Assembly: GCA_958295665.1 (NCBI GenBank) | Contig: OY282558.1 | Span: forward strand, 51,405,389 to 51,469,388 | From: Tipula vernalis | Taxonomy: Eukaryota; Arthropoda; Insecta; Diptera; Tipulidae | Direction: 5' to 3' | DNA length: 64,000 nt | In this document: positions 34,641 to 46,796 of the stretch, piece by piece | How positions within the stretch are numbered: the stretch's first letter is position 1 | Layout of the letters: each line of letters starts with the position of its first letter | Notes under the pieces: model-generated | The model's database searches: none | Seen by the model: the letters and a program-made list of their open reading frames with translations, nothing else | What the model was told of the DNA's origin: nothing | Position numbers and translations under genes: made by a program

Positions 34641-34819
34641 AAGTGTAAATAGGCTACAAACAGGCCTATGTTCTAAATGACTTTTTTAAAAAATTCCACG
34701 ATCTCTTTAGACTTTGTTTCTTTGACAAAAAAATGTTTAAAATTTTCTCACCAAACTAAACTCTGTTGAGGACATCAAGACACAGAAGTCGATATACCTA
34801 CAATTTATCTGCCAGTTTC

Positions 34820-36543
34820 TGAAATGAAGCTACTCAGTTAGAACTGACTTTACTTTTAAACAAACACAAGCCACAAATTATATGCTTAAATGAAACTCAT
34901 TTAACTCATAGGCACTCGTTTCAGGCCGAGGATTATAGAATCTATACGACCAATGCCAACAAATCGAAATTGGGGAGCACTGCCATTTTAATCAGGAGCC
35001 ATATTAAACATTCTGGTCCAAAATGCTTCATTAAGGACAACTACACTGCCACTTCTCTATGTATCGGAGAAGGAAGGGACTCCTTTACGGTTACATCCAT
35101 ATATTTTTGGAGGATTACAAATTTCGATCTCCAAGACCTTTTCCGGACGCACAATACGGTTGTAATGTACGGAGATTTTAATGCCAGACACTCACTCACT
35201 CTGGGATAGCTACGCCGAAAACGAAAACGGTAGAATACTGTACAAGTATTGTGAGCTTGAGAATGTAAAAATAAGTTTTCCCTCTAAGAACACCAAAGCC
35301 AGTTCGGTGATTGACAGACTGGTCGTTTTGGATGAGTTTTGTTCTGATCACCTCCTAGTGCTCTTTCAGGTAACTGGAAAATCCAGTATCACACATGAGT
35401 CGAACGATGTTAAGATAAGCGATTATAAAAATACAGACTGGGTAACAGGCATTTGACGATAGTGTTTCCATTAAGAACCTGCCATTACAACAAGCTATTA
35501 AGAACCTGCCTATGCCAGGGGTAAATCAGCTCGTGAAGATCATAAACGCTTTGTTTATCCGTGATAGCTATACCAAAGCTAGAGAAAATTTTTATACCGG
35601 AAAACACTCGGCCGATTAGCCTGCTGGGCGGTCTCAGCAAGATAGCAGAGCGTAATATCCCGAAGACTGTGGGACTCAGTGGACCATCTAATCCCTGATG
35701 AACAGTTTGAATTCGTACGTGATAAGAGCACAGCTGATGCATTGATGCGATTTCTAAATCATGTCAAGAAGGCGAAACGGCACAGTAAAATAATGTCTGC
35801 CATATTTATAGATATTATGAAGGCATTTGACTCCAGTTCTGATATCATTTATCAGGTCATACCTCACGGATCGTACATTTTTTTGTGCGCGTTGATAATA
35901 ATTGTAACTTCGCTATAAGAAACAATACTGCTGGTGTTTCTCAGGGATCGGTGCTAGGACCACTACCCTGAGACCAGGTTGCACATTTTTGCAGATGATA
36001 CTGCATTTCCTAAATTCTCTAGCAAACTACTAAAAAAAAAAAATGGAATATACAAATAAACACTGACAAAACACAGCTGATATATTTCTATCCACATTCA
36101 AAATACAATAATAAATTAAAAAATGCGGTCCCGGTGACAGTTGATGGCCAGGAAATTAATGAAGTAAAATCGGCCAAATATTTGGGCATTACTTTGTCAG
36201 GTAATCTGAGTTTCTGCTCCCACATAAAAAATTTGAAAAGGCTGGTGTTTGCGACCTTCAGTGTCCTGTATCCAATCATGGGCAGTGCAAGTAGCTTGGA
36301 CTACAGAAATAAATTGATGGTGTACAAAGTATATGTCAGACCAATTATGACATATGCGGCACCACGGCGTGGTACGATTTGACAAATAACTTGGAAAAGC
36401 TTGTGATCCAAAGAGTCCAGAATAAAGTGTTAAGGTTTGTTTTTGATAGCTGGCCGCACCTCCCGGACTATAGGCAATGTACAGTTAAATGGCTTCAAGA
36501 ACTAGCAGGCATCGAAACATGTCGAGTTCAAATGAATTCCTAA
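34820..36543 (+). pseudogene. Jockey-type ORF2 remnant: endonuclease and reverse transcriptase
   Basis: Endonuclease blocks: LLLNKHKPQIICLNETHLTH (34850-34910, catalytic Glu kept), DYRIYTTNAN, VVMYGDFNARH (35160-35194) and a degraded SDHLL (35347-35361). RT blocks: RPISLLGGLSKIAER (35611-35655), IPDEQFEFVRDKSTADALMR (35690-35750), FIDIMKAFDS (35805-35835, first catalytic Asp), GVSQGSVLGPL (35934-35965), FADDTAFPKFSSKLL (35990-36035), INTDKTQLIYFYP and SAKYLGITL. The stretch between the AFD and QGS boxes is mostly missing. The C-terminus ends RVQMNS-stop near 36542. The copy is inactive. Confidence 0.8.
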
Positions 36544-36678
36544 ATGCGATAGGACATTGCTATTGATCTAAATATATTTACATGTTGGTTTGTTAACATT
36601 CCCAAATTAGTATTAGTATTGTAAATTTGAAAATATTGTAATTTTAGTTTAGCCTGTAAGTCTATAGTTATAAGATGT

Positions 36679-36707
36679 ATAAAAAAAAATAAAAAAATAA
36701 AAAACAA
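36679..36707 (+). other. A-rich 3' tail of the jockey-type LINE
   Basis: AAAAAAAAATAAAAAAATAAAAAACAAC follows about 135 bp of 3' UTR, the usual end of a jockey element. A matching target duplication at the 5' end was not found. Confidence 0.6.
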
Positions 36708-39700
36708 CCAACCAGGGCAACAAATGCAATCGCATACTTGAGAGAAAAAATAATGTCAAAATTGTGTTATGGTCACCTGCTTAGTGGGCCCTCAAACCCA
36801 ACGAAGGGGTCCGTCATCAATGAATAAATACTTATCAATATACTCAGTTGATTTACAGCTTGCAAATTACGAATACGACTAGCTTAAATTTTAGTTCTAT
36901 TTTAAAATGAAATCCCACTAATCCTCTCTTAGCATTATCTACAATATTTAAAAATTGAATAATTTGTTAAAACAATTACATTATAGAAATTAAAAAACTC
37001 TTCTATTTTCCCACATTACATTTACAAACAACATAACGCCCATCATAATCTATTTACAATTCACCAAAAACGAAAGCACTTTCGGAAGGAAGTAATCAAT
37101 CTGTACCTATTTTGATGAACTTCATCATCTATTTAAAAAAATTTAAAAAATTATGAACAAAATATTGTTACACACTATGATGATTTTAGACAGCTTATTA
37201 AAACATTTCAAAAATGTAAAAAATTAAATCCAACTGTCTGTGTTGTCTCGGCGGAGTCAAATTTCTTTAACCCGATTTTAAAATAAAAATGTAAAAAAAA
37301 AATTTTTTTTTAAAAATTTTACTCGAGAATCTATTAAAATATCAACATTAAAAATATAAAAAAAATATTATTATTGTCTGGGTCGAGAAATGATATCCAA
37401 AACTATTTTAAAATACGTTAAAAAATCATATCCATATGCATCATTCATTCCCATAGGGCCACAACCGTACACCATTTAGTAATTTATGTATACACGACGA
37501 AGTATTCAAATATAAGGGGATGGATTGCATTACACAGAGATCAAAATACACATTCGTATGTCATATCAGTAGCGCGTAGATTTATAAAAAATAAACATTA
37601 TGTAACGATAATAAATGGTTTGAGTATTTTTAATTTTTTTTGTTTTAATTAAATAAATAATCAATAATGTCAATAATTAAGAAATATGTACACAATGCAT
37701 GCATATATACATAGGATACGATTAGAAATAATTTTCATACACAATGTGATATAATTTTCCAATTGACAAAACTATTATGTGCCCCTTATAATAAAGAATA
37801 TCTTAATTTTCTAGATAACAGTATTGTTGTTGCAATTAGATAACAATGTCATTTCGATAAGAGCAATGTAGAAAGATATCGAAAACTATTTTTGAAACGA
37901 AATGATAATAAAATATTTAATTTAGTTTTATTATGTTACGGCTATTATCTATAATGTCGAACACTATGAATATTATTTTATGGAGTATGAGGTGTCAACT
38001 CTTGTCTCGGGGTGAACTAATGTCACACAATGATTTGAGATAAATTCTGTAAAAATAAAAATAAAAAATTGATAAGTTAATTTGTAGAATGGGCGTTGAT
38101 AGGTCATTCGTTTTATGTTACAATTATTGGATTGTATATATGTTTCCCGTTTCGTCTAAGATACAAGTCAGACATTGTTTCGTCAACCAATTTAATCAGC
38201 TATTTTATGTTTATTAGAACTGTTGTATAATTATCTACTAAACTGCATATGACCGTAAGTCTAACACGAAACATCAAATTTGAAATTTGATCCATTATGT
38301 TTAGCCATATCTATATCTTCAACCTTCAGTTTTTCCAGTTGTTGTAAACTTTAAGCTAATCCAATAAATTCTTCAGTGCAATCAATACAGCTCCTCCTTT
38401 CGGTATCAAAATACTGTCGATCTTTTCTCCAGACGACATAATCTGATGGAAAGTAGTCTTAGGGAACTTTCTGGAAAATAATGCTACATCTACAAATATT
38501 CTATGAATAGTTAAACCACTGAGAATAAATTGGTGAAGTTGAATCCAGGCAATAATCTAATGTACGGGTTAGTAACCAAAATCGACCCTTACCGAATTTA
38601 TCTCTGTTGAATCATTTTTTTATTTATTAATAAAATTTTTGGTCGAAAATGCGAACTCGAGACCGCAGAATATTGTCTTAAGCTTAACCAGTGCTCTATA
38701 ATTTGGTGACTTCAAATAAACCGCACCGATTTTTGTTTTAAGTGAAGGGCACGTTTTAAGAATTTACCGGGTTATATGCCGTGTATCGAGAACATTTCTT
38801 GTCCCTAGGCACCAGAACCAAATCGCTGCAGAACAGAAATGACATTGAATATTTTTCTACCTTCAAGCCAGCCACTAATGATCAAATCTATAGCAACTCC
38901 TTAAGCAAGCTGAGCAACTAAGTCAATATTGAGTTCCAACTGGTACTTTTTATAACGTTACAATTTCATCTGTGTTCACGTTCATTCAAGACCGCAAAAG
39001 ACTAATTAAACTCTTTCGTTTACGCAAAGAATACTATATACCTTCTACTATATCTTGGCGTCTTTTTCCCATTTAAGGAACTTGAATACAGATAAATGCG
39101 TTTCCTAGAAAAACTTGGCTGTTTTCTGTTTCTGATTCCCAAAAGTGTTTTTTTCTGCATTGTTAATACTTGATTATATAATATAATCGTTATGCTTAAA
39201 CCTTTTTAATCGATTTACTAAGTAATTGTAGGAAAAATAACCTGAAGAACAACAAGTATGCAAAGTACATTGTTACACTTGACAGCGCGATATTTCGGTA
39301 AATAGTTTGTTTTGTGAACTCGAAAAATGTTGAATTATCAATTTTTCAAAATATGCAAGATTATTAAAATCTTCATAGGGGATCCTAAACAAAACAAGAA
39401 ATGTTAAATTTCGATAGTTCATAGAATTTTAAGCCAACCAAATTTTGTTTCGTGTGAGCATCAAACAATTGAGTGACTAAGACTTTTCGGTGCATCTCAC
39501 GGTCTAATTTAAGCGCGGGGTTGATGTATTTGAAAGAATCAAATGGCCTAGAAAAGATGATGTCACGTATTTTAAAGGATCTGTTCTGTCCGGCTACCAA
39601 TGCTTAAAACGCCCATATTTTCGAGCGATTACAAGGAAATTCCTAGTTTAAAGGTTCCATACAAGGCATCGGTTCATAGTAAACTCTTCTTGAATGACGT

Positions 39701-40000
39701 TATCAAATTCCAGTATATGGAAGGTTTTCTATACAACTCTACAAGCTACTATAACTAAGCGTGGTAAAATCTTTGTAAGCTTCATGACAAACGTAAATAC
39801 GTGTTGAATTCAATAATTCAATTTTTTCTTGATCAACCGTACAAGCAAGTAGGTTCATTGAAGAAACTTTGACAATTATTAGTCACCTCTCTATTCCATG
39901 CTCGATATTTAGCTACTATTACGTAAAACTGATGTCGAAACACAACAAGTAAAGTAAATTGGTAAGAGATGTGATGTCCTGGAATCATGCGAGTCAACAA
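36708..40000. other. Mostly unassigned sequence between LINE and gypsy relics
   Basis: 36708-38280 is A+T-rich intron-like sequence. From about 38290 to 40000 the composition changes to a more even mix, suggesting old transposon sequence (perhaps gag, protease or leader of the gypsy relic that follows). No frame gives a domain I can name, and no LTR pair or primer-binding site was identified. Confidence 0.45.
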
Positions 40001-40099
40001 AACAAATCATAAAACGATCACCATACGTTGAACTCGACATAAGGCATCGGCAGAGTTATATTGTTTTTGGAAAACCCTGCACGTCGGTATTAAGACCAA

Positions 40100-41770
40100 G
40101 TGATCTTTTATATCGCTTCAGATTATATATACAAAACAGCTATCACAGCACCTTTTGCACTAATATACGAATTCACTAGGATGCCCTACGGTTTAAGGAA
40201 TGCTACGCAGACAATTCAGCGTCTAATGGACGTCACGAAAGGGTTAGAGCTTTCATATGTGTATATTGACGATATTTTGGGGGTGAAGCAGAAACGAAGT
40301 TGAGCATCTTATTCTCGCGCTTGGCACAATATGGTTTAACAATTAAATCCTCCAAATGTGAATTTGGTGTAGCTTCCGTCAACTTTCTCAGCCTCGAAAT
40401 CATCAAAGATGACGTAAAGCCTTCGGCGAATAGAATCATGGCAATCCAGTTTTTTCCTCAACCCATCTCTAGGTAAAGTTAGCAAAAAAAACCCATTTTC
40501 ATGGTCAACTAAATGTGGTCAAACATGGAACACTTTGCTTGAGTACGGAAGCCGCTGGTGTTACGGTGGCTGCTGTATTAGAACAATTACATGGTAGAAG
40601 TTGGGAGCCATTAGATTTCTTTTCCAAAAAATTGACTCCTGACCATTTATTGTTCTATCAAAAACTTCCGGTATTTTGTCGAAGGTAGAATATTTTACAT
40701 TAATACCAATCACAAGCCGATGACTGTTGGAAGTCAGAACATAGTTCAGGTATATAAGGTAAGTTAAAGGTGAAAGCAACGTTGTGGCAGATACCTTGTC
40801 ACGGTCGGAGTAAACCCAAGTAGCAGCTGTTTGTCATACAGGTTTGAATATGGACAAATTAATTTATTTTCAAAAGTCTGACGACGAGCTAGAATTCAAA
40901 AGATCAAAATCCGGATTTTGCATCGAAACTTTCAATTTGGTGCGAAGCTTCAACCGGTACCAAACGTCCATACATCGCAAACGAAATGCAGCATACTATT
41001 TTTGAAAAGCTTTACAACTTGTCGCATACAGCGTAAAAATATTTCTGGTATTGTATGAATGTTGATACGGGGTATTGGTCTAAGGCTTGCGTTCCTTGCC
41101 AGAAGTCGAAGGTCAACCAACATTCACGTTCGTGTCGAACCATTACTCCCGTCTAATAAATAGATCGGTTAACTCGATGGCCAGAAGCCATACCTGACGG
41201 ATATGAGAGCAATTACGGTAGTGAGAGCTTTCGTAGATTTTTTGTTCCGCTCAAAATCAAGACTGATCAAAGAATGAAAAACCTATTCAAAGAATTAACG
41301 AAACTATTAGGTTCTCACAGAATAGGAACGGCGATATATTACTATCATACAAATGGTATGGTAGCGCGGCTACATCGACATTTAAAAGAAGTAATGAGCT
41401 CCCATTTCATTCTGATCTCGGATGCACTCCTGCTGCTAGAAGAATTATTATTGTATCTCAACAGTGCGTTATCGATAAATCCAACTTCACTGGTTGCGAA
41501 ACTACGAGAGTCGATGGGCAATGTTGTTCTCAAAGATACTCGGAATAGCCCTCTGGGCAATATTTATATCCCAAAAGACTTAACGGACTGTGATCAAGCT
41601 TTTGTCCGGGTGGGCAAAGTAAAAAAGGGATTAGCACCACCATATGATGGACCATTTTCAGTTTAGCGAAGACTACGAAAATATTTTGCAGTTTATTATA
41701 ACGATAAGAATGTATCAATCGCATACGTGAAGAAGGAATGCCGCAGTTTTCTCGAAGCTCACGACAACTC
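40100..41770 (+). pseudogene. Ty3/gypsy retrotransposon pol relic (RT, RNase H, integrase)
   Basis: Collinear domains on the plus strand: RT with IYKTAITAPFALIYEFTRMP, YGLRNATQTIQRLMD and the catalytic YIDD at 40262-40273, then LAQYGLTIKSSKCEFG. RNase H near 40540-40690: STEAAGVTVAAVLEQLHG (the first catalytic Asp reads Glu) and DFFSKKLTPDHLLFY. Integrase zinc-binding domain near 40950-41113: LYNLSH and ACVPCQKSKV, with WYCMN between. Core remnants include FKELTKLLG, HHTNG-like YYHTNGMVARLHRHLKE and YLNSALSI (41274-41480). The C-terminal part is FVRVGKVKKGLAPPYDGPFSV. The order RT-RNase H-integrase is that of Ty3/gypsy. Stops and shifts occur throughout. The upstream half of the RT, the protease and the LTRs are not visible. 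Confidence 0.85.
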
Positions 41771-41869
41771 CATTTTGTAAGTCACTAATCGAGGCAGTAA
41801 GTCGAACTGCTAACGGTTATATATGGTACCTCTTAAGCACCGTTTTCTTAGGCAGCGCAAGGGTAACCG

Positions 41870-42324
41870 TTCTCAGGTATCTAACATGATAAACAAACAC
41901 TTTTATGTGCCGATGATTTATTAACGCGTGCTGAAGTGAAAAGCAAGCTGAAACATTCAATTTTATTTACTTCAGATAAAGACGAATTTTAGATGGTGCT
42001 TGGCTAGCAAACTATTACTTTCTCAAGCAATGTGACGAATTTTGACTAGTAAGTAGTAATTCAAGATTCCTAAATGGGTATCATCAAAAGAGCGGAATTG
42101 AGCACCAAAATCTACTGCAATGGAAGCACTTCAAGAAACCCGATTTGAAAAGTTACATTTATTTCACTCACTGGTGATAGGTGATGATATACATCCAATA
42201 AGAGCAACCCTTTTGACAGCATTATCAAGTCATAAATATGGGATTTGGGATGTACGTGAAAAATGTCGTAAGCTATGCCACGAATGTACTACATACTTCT
42301 AGAAAGAGGAAGTTTGTCTGTATT
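41870..42324 (+). pseudogene. BEL/Pao retrotransposon relic, RT fragment
   Basis: Starting near 41895 the frame reads KHFYV, a two-base disturbance, then DDLLTRAEVKSK. This is the BEL/Pao YVDDLLTGA box with its two catalytic aspartates at 41912-41917. Further weak RT similarity (FRWCLASKLLLSQ) follows near 41985. The frame 42120..42302 shows no domain I can name. The relic is cut at 42325 by a foldback element, and BEL integrase sequence follows on its other side. The assignment is moderate because only short blocks survive. Confidence 0.5.
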
Positions 42325-43069
42325 AAATCAATAAGATTCTTTCGGCTTTTTATACACAAAGTATATTAAAAATAATGGCATTCACAACATTTTCGACTTG
42401 TTAATCAGAAAAAATGAAGAGGCCAGGCCAATCATTTACAAATATATCTACCAAACAAAAAGTAGAAATATCAAAACTCCTCCCCTCCCCCCCCGCCCTC
42501 CCCGTATCGACTGCAAAAATGAAAACTTTCCTTGAGCTTCCTCTGTGCTAGTTTGGTTTCATACTGACAAGCTCGTAAAAACAAAAAAAAAATCTTATTG
42601 ATTTAATACAGACAAACTTTCTCTTTCCATTATTTGTGTGGACATAAATCACACAGAAATGAGAGTTCCTTGAGTTTTTTGATTTAGTGAATTATATAAT
42701 TCGCTAAGTCAATGCGTTCTTGCATCATACGTAATATATGAAGTTGGAATTGTATTTTTGTAGTTTGGTCGTAGCTACGTGATGAGTAGACCAAACTTTT
42801 TTGTTTGTACGAGCTTGTCAGTACGAAACCAAACTAACATACAGAAAGCTCAAGGAAAGTTTTCATTTTTGCAATCAATAGACTTTGTATTGAGTTCGGG
42901 TTAAAGTACGGAGGGGATTTTGATGTTTCTACTGTTTTTTTGGTAGATATATTTATAAATGATTGGCCTCTTCATTTTTTCTGATTAACAAGTCGAAAAT
43001 GTTGTGAATGCCATTATTTTTAATATATTTTGTCTATAAAAAGCCGACAGAATCTTATTGATTTACATC
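42302..43069. mobile_element. Foldback-type element with long inverted arms (family A)
   Basis: The left arm 42325-42588 (AAATCAATAAGATTCTTTCG, GGCTTTTTATACACAAAGTA, GGCATTCACAACATTTTCGA, AGAAAAAATGAAGAGGCC) is mirrored by the right arm 42797-43069 at roughly 85-90% by eye. The left arm's inner end holds a C-rich tract (42479-42504) not matched on the right. A second inverted match pairs 42302-42338 with 42590-42627 (AATCTTATTGATTTAATACA), so the structure is nested. There is no transposase frame. It lies between BEL/Pao RT and integrase remnants, so it probably inserted into that element. Confidence 0.8.
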
Positions 43070-43835
43070 CTTCTAATATGCAGCATTGCGTTCAAAACAA
43101 CAAATTAGAAATCTACCTAAGCAAGGATGTAGAGGTGCTAAGCTCATCAAAGGTTTTGTTATAACTAAAGCACTTCGTAAATAGATAGCTTTAGATTTGA
43201 CGACTGACGTATTTCTTGCTCCCTTTGATAGATTCATTGCATGGAGAAGAGCGCCCTGTGAGATCTATACAGATAACGGATCTAATTTTTTAGACTCAAA
43301 ACGAATAATTTATGAGTATTACCAAGAATTGTCCACAACCGACTATCAGTAAGGGTAGTCAGTTTTGCAAGAAATAAGCATTTGGTATCTCATTCAACCA
43401 ACTTCATCATATGAACTTACAACTTACATTGTATGGCATCAAAAACGAAGACAGTTGCAATATCGAAACATTAACGCCCGATCATTTTTAAACGCCTGAC
43501 GAACGAACAGATACAAAGACAATCTAGTTCAGACTTTTCGAAGAAGGTACACAACCTCATAAGGAGCAGCATTCCAAATGGCAACAAAGAAGTAGCAGTT
43601 TGTTAGTGGATGATGTGGTACTATTAGATGATAGCAAATCACATCTTTGTACTTGGCATCTTGGATGAATAATTGAAATATATGCAGGAAAGAACGGCCT
43701 ATTCCACCGTAGTAGCCACCGTTTAAACTAAATAATTATCTATTACAGCAGCATGCTGATAATGTGCCCATGTATCGAATGCTGCTCAAAAGGAATAAAC
43801 CAGGTAGTAGAAAGTTCTTTTGATTGCCTTGGAAG
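43070..43835 (+). pseudogene. BEL/Pao retrotransposon relic, integrase fragment
   Basis: Translation gives LPKQGCRGAKLIKGF, TKALRK, LDLTTDVFLAPFDRFIAWRR and CEIYTDNGSNFLDSKR (catalytic Asp at 43272-43274), then WYLIQPTSSYELTT, corresponding to the WHFIPPSSPHFGG block. Near 43480 it reads LTPDHFLTP, and at about 43595-43690 SSLLVDDVVLLDDSKSHLCT, W-LG-IIEIYAGKNGL, the C-terminal module in which BEL/Pao integrases keep VL...W..GRI....G.DG. Several frameshifts are present and the glycines of HFGG are lost. It ends near 43745-43830. Confidence 0.75.
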
Positions 43836-43839
43836 CTAA

Positions 43840-45461
43840 ACAAATAGCTATTGTAATTGAAATCATTGTGATATTGTTGTCTGGTGGGGGGTTTGGCAAC
43901 GAAAAAATAAAAATTGCCATGGTAAAAATTAAACCAAAAATCCAATTTTCAGGATTTAATAAATCAAAACGTTAATAAGACTCTACCACCCAATTTCGAT
44001 CAACTTAACAAATTGATCCGAAAAACATACCCTTTAGTAGAGGATAACCGATATCAACAAATTGAACATGAATAATAAAATAAATGCACCATACGTTAAT
44101 CGACTGCGGCACATTCATACATATGCTGCACATTTATTTTATAAAAAGCAAATTAAAATGTAATTCCGGTGGTCTGCCACGCATACATAAATAAAATTCC
44201 AGCAAAAAAATCGCTAAATTCGTTTAATAAATTGCAAATAATTTTTAAGATTAAGTAGTTTTTTGTGTGCGCGCATTTAATCCCCGACATATAAAAACAA
44301 AAATAAAAATCTTCATCCATATAAGTAATAAAAAAAAATTGTGTTTAAGTAAACTCAATAAAAATGTATATTTTATTGGAAATAATATTTTTATTTTTAT
44401 TAACAAACATTAAATTTGATCATTAATTTTAAATCATATATTTGTTGCGGTTACTCTCTTGTCCACAAAAATTATTATGTGTAAGTATACCGTACAACTT
44501 AAGATGTACTCTCGCTTAAGCTAACAAAGCCGCACATATTATTTTAGTTGGTTAATTAAATATAGTTTTAGTGTGCATATGTGTGTGTGCAAATATATTA
44601 AAATATAATTTTGGTTAATGAATAATTAAATATTTAAATAAATGGACGCCAAATATAATTTTAGAATATTTAAAAACCACCGTATAATTGATTATTCATC
44701 ATCTACTCGTCTATACCAAACAACCAACATAACCATGACAAAGATGTTGAAGAAGAAAACTTTCTGAAAACATTGACAAAGATGTTTCGTTTTCGAATAC
44801 ATTTCCATATTACCACCCAACAATATCACATATTGTCTTCATTCATTTTTCATATGCAAGCAGCATAAATATGTATATTCAGATATACTGAATTTCATCT
44901 GACAAAAATAGATAAATATCATCAAAATATATCCGATATATACGTAATACCATAAATAACCATGTACGTACATTTCAATTGCAAAAAATAATTTTCATTT
45001 GAACTCTTATAATGTATAAATAAAATATAGAAAATTACAATATAATCATGAGAAAATGAATGAAACTGTGCGGCGGTAAGACGTTAACCGTACAACGACG
45101 ACGACGACGACGTTTGAGGAAGAATAAAAAATAAAATTGATTTGTTTGGTTTTCTTATCGTATCTCCTCCTCTACATAATATACGCGATTGTTTTGTTGG
45201 TTTTATCAATAAATTCAATATCATCATGATCGTTTGAATATAATATTGATGATCATTGGGGTAACATCTATCAGACACATAATAATCGTAACTGAACGGT
45301 AATTTATTTTAATCGTGAATCTAAAGAAATTTTGTACTTTGGATGAATAAATATTGTTGTATAATGGCATGTCATTGATTTTTTTTATTTTTGCGATTTA
45401 GATGCTGGTCGCAGTAGCGTATAAATTACAGTAATTTAAGATTGGTTTTGTTGTTCTCAAA
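43840..45461. other. Intronic sequence, (ACG)n microsatellite
   Basis: A+T-rich and apparently unique. An (ACG)6 run lies at 45095-45112. There are alternating TACGTA/TACATA tracts near 44940-44970. No gene was seen. Confidence 0.6.
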
Positions 45462-45781
45462 AGCCGTGTTTTCCATGAGAACTGCACTAGAACTCGATAA
45501 ACTTTAAATACACATTTTAAATTTAAAAATTTCCCCTTCAGTTATTTCACCCGTATTTTCTTATTTCTTGGTGACTACACTCGATAAATTCATCGGTTTA
45601 TCAAGTGTAACTAAAAAATAAACTATAATTGTAACTATTACTTGCTGTAACAACTTAAAATATGTATTTATGTTAAATGCACTACACATTTGCACTTTAT
45701 GAATTTTTTTTCTGTTTACATAGAATAAAAGGGATTTAAAATTTATCGAGTTCTAGTGCAGTTCTCGTGGAAAACACGACT
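45462..45781. mobile_element. MITE, 320 bp with about 47-bp terminal inverted repeats
   Basis: The left end 45462-45508 (AGCCGTGTTTTCCATGAGAA, CTGCACTAGAACTCGATAAA, CTTTAAA) is repeated inverted at 45734-45781 with only about three mismatches. The interior is non-coding and has its own palindrome near 45580-45612 (ACACTCGATAAATT / TTTATCAAGTGT). Size and structure are those of a miniature inverted-repeat element moved by a transposase encoded elsewhere. A target-site duplication was not obvious. Confidence 0.85.
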
Positions 45782-46680
45782 AAAATTACTTTCTAAAGTT
45801 TTAACAATCAACCTTTCCCAAAAATTGTATCTTAAACTCTAAGATTAAAAATTTATTGTTGCTCAAATTTGAAGATGATTTCAAACGGTAAAAGGCCAGG
45901 CCCCTGATATATTCAAATATGTTGTGAATTTAAGATCAATTATGGCATTTTCTCAAAACCTCTCCCGAACATTCAAATGTCTCTTCAAAAATAAATATTT
46001 AAATTAACTTGGAACTGACCTTGGCCTGATCAAGGTTATCGTGAAAATGTTAATGGCAATCGCATTATTTTTTTATTTCAGAATCTTAAAGAAAAGCTGA
46101 TTTAAGGAGGTTTTTTTAGTTTATATAATTGTCAGTTCCATTATCACTGAATAAAATATTTTTCGCTAAAATTTCTTTACATTTAGGAACGATTCGAAAT
46201 AAATGATCATCAAAATTCCGCAGGTAATTAGTTTTATCCAAATTTTACTTTAACTCTGAAAGTTTTGATCGAAATTAAAAAAAAAGAAAATTGTTATCTG
46301 ATAAGGTCTTGATTTCAGAACATTTTCACGATGATTTTAACGATGTCGCCTTACAATTTATCGTTCATACCAAAAACTCATCGATATTTGAGTGTTCCGG
46401 AAATTTTGGGGAATCCATTATGGAAAAACAGAATAAAAAAAATTTACGATTTCAGAAAATTTAAAAATTTATGGAAACTTTGAAGAATTACATAATTTAA
46501 AATTTACAAGTTTACAGCTAAGTATTAAAATTAAGAATCTTGTTGATTCAATGAATTTATTACATTCCGCCAGATTAGTATTAGTACTACGAAACAAAAA
46601 CTAACCAACGGGGTAACATTTGTCCTGTCGCTCCCCGAATGCAATTGGCCCCGAATACGATGAAACATCTGGCGTGCTAT
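45782..46680. other. Intronic sequence, nothing recognised
   Basis: A+T-rich without coding frames, repeats or transposon domains that I could identify. Confidence 0.55.
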
Positions 46681-46684
46681 TCTT

Positions 46685-46796
46685 GAACCATTACGAAAAT
46701 TTTCATATTGCGAGTTAGTGTAAAAGTACTACAAAAATCCTAGTTTTCGTAATAATTTTACACTAACTCGCAGTACGAAAATTTTCGTAGTGGTTC
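46685..46796. repeat. Long hairpin, arms of about 41 bp
   Basis: GAACCATTACGAAAATTTTC, ATATTGCGAGTTAGTGTAAA at 46685-46724 pairs with its inverted copy at 46756-46796 (three or four mismatches) around a 30-bp loop. The transcript would fold into a long stem in either orientation. It could be a very short MITE or a precursor-like hairpin. Confidence 0.8.

Larger units (their letters stand above)
33931..36707 (+). mobile_element. Decayed jockey-clade LINE
   Basis: A second LINE on the plus strand directly follows the Penelope 3' end. It has a gag-like ORF1 (33943..34640), an endonuclease (34820..35460), an RT (35580..36540) and an A-rich tail at 36679-36706. Many frameshifts and stops are present and parts of the RT are deleted. 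The type is set by the jockey gag signature (RPKVMIVRGI, three zinc knuckles, then VRQGVSYA) and the short endonuclease-RT protein without RNase H. Confidence 0.8.

Noticed and set aside
38290..38480. Possible minus-strand coding fragment of another retroelement (GTATCAAAATACTGTCGATC region)
   Set aside because: No recognisable domain in any frame; left as unassigned sequence.
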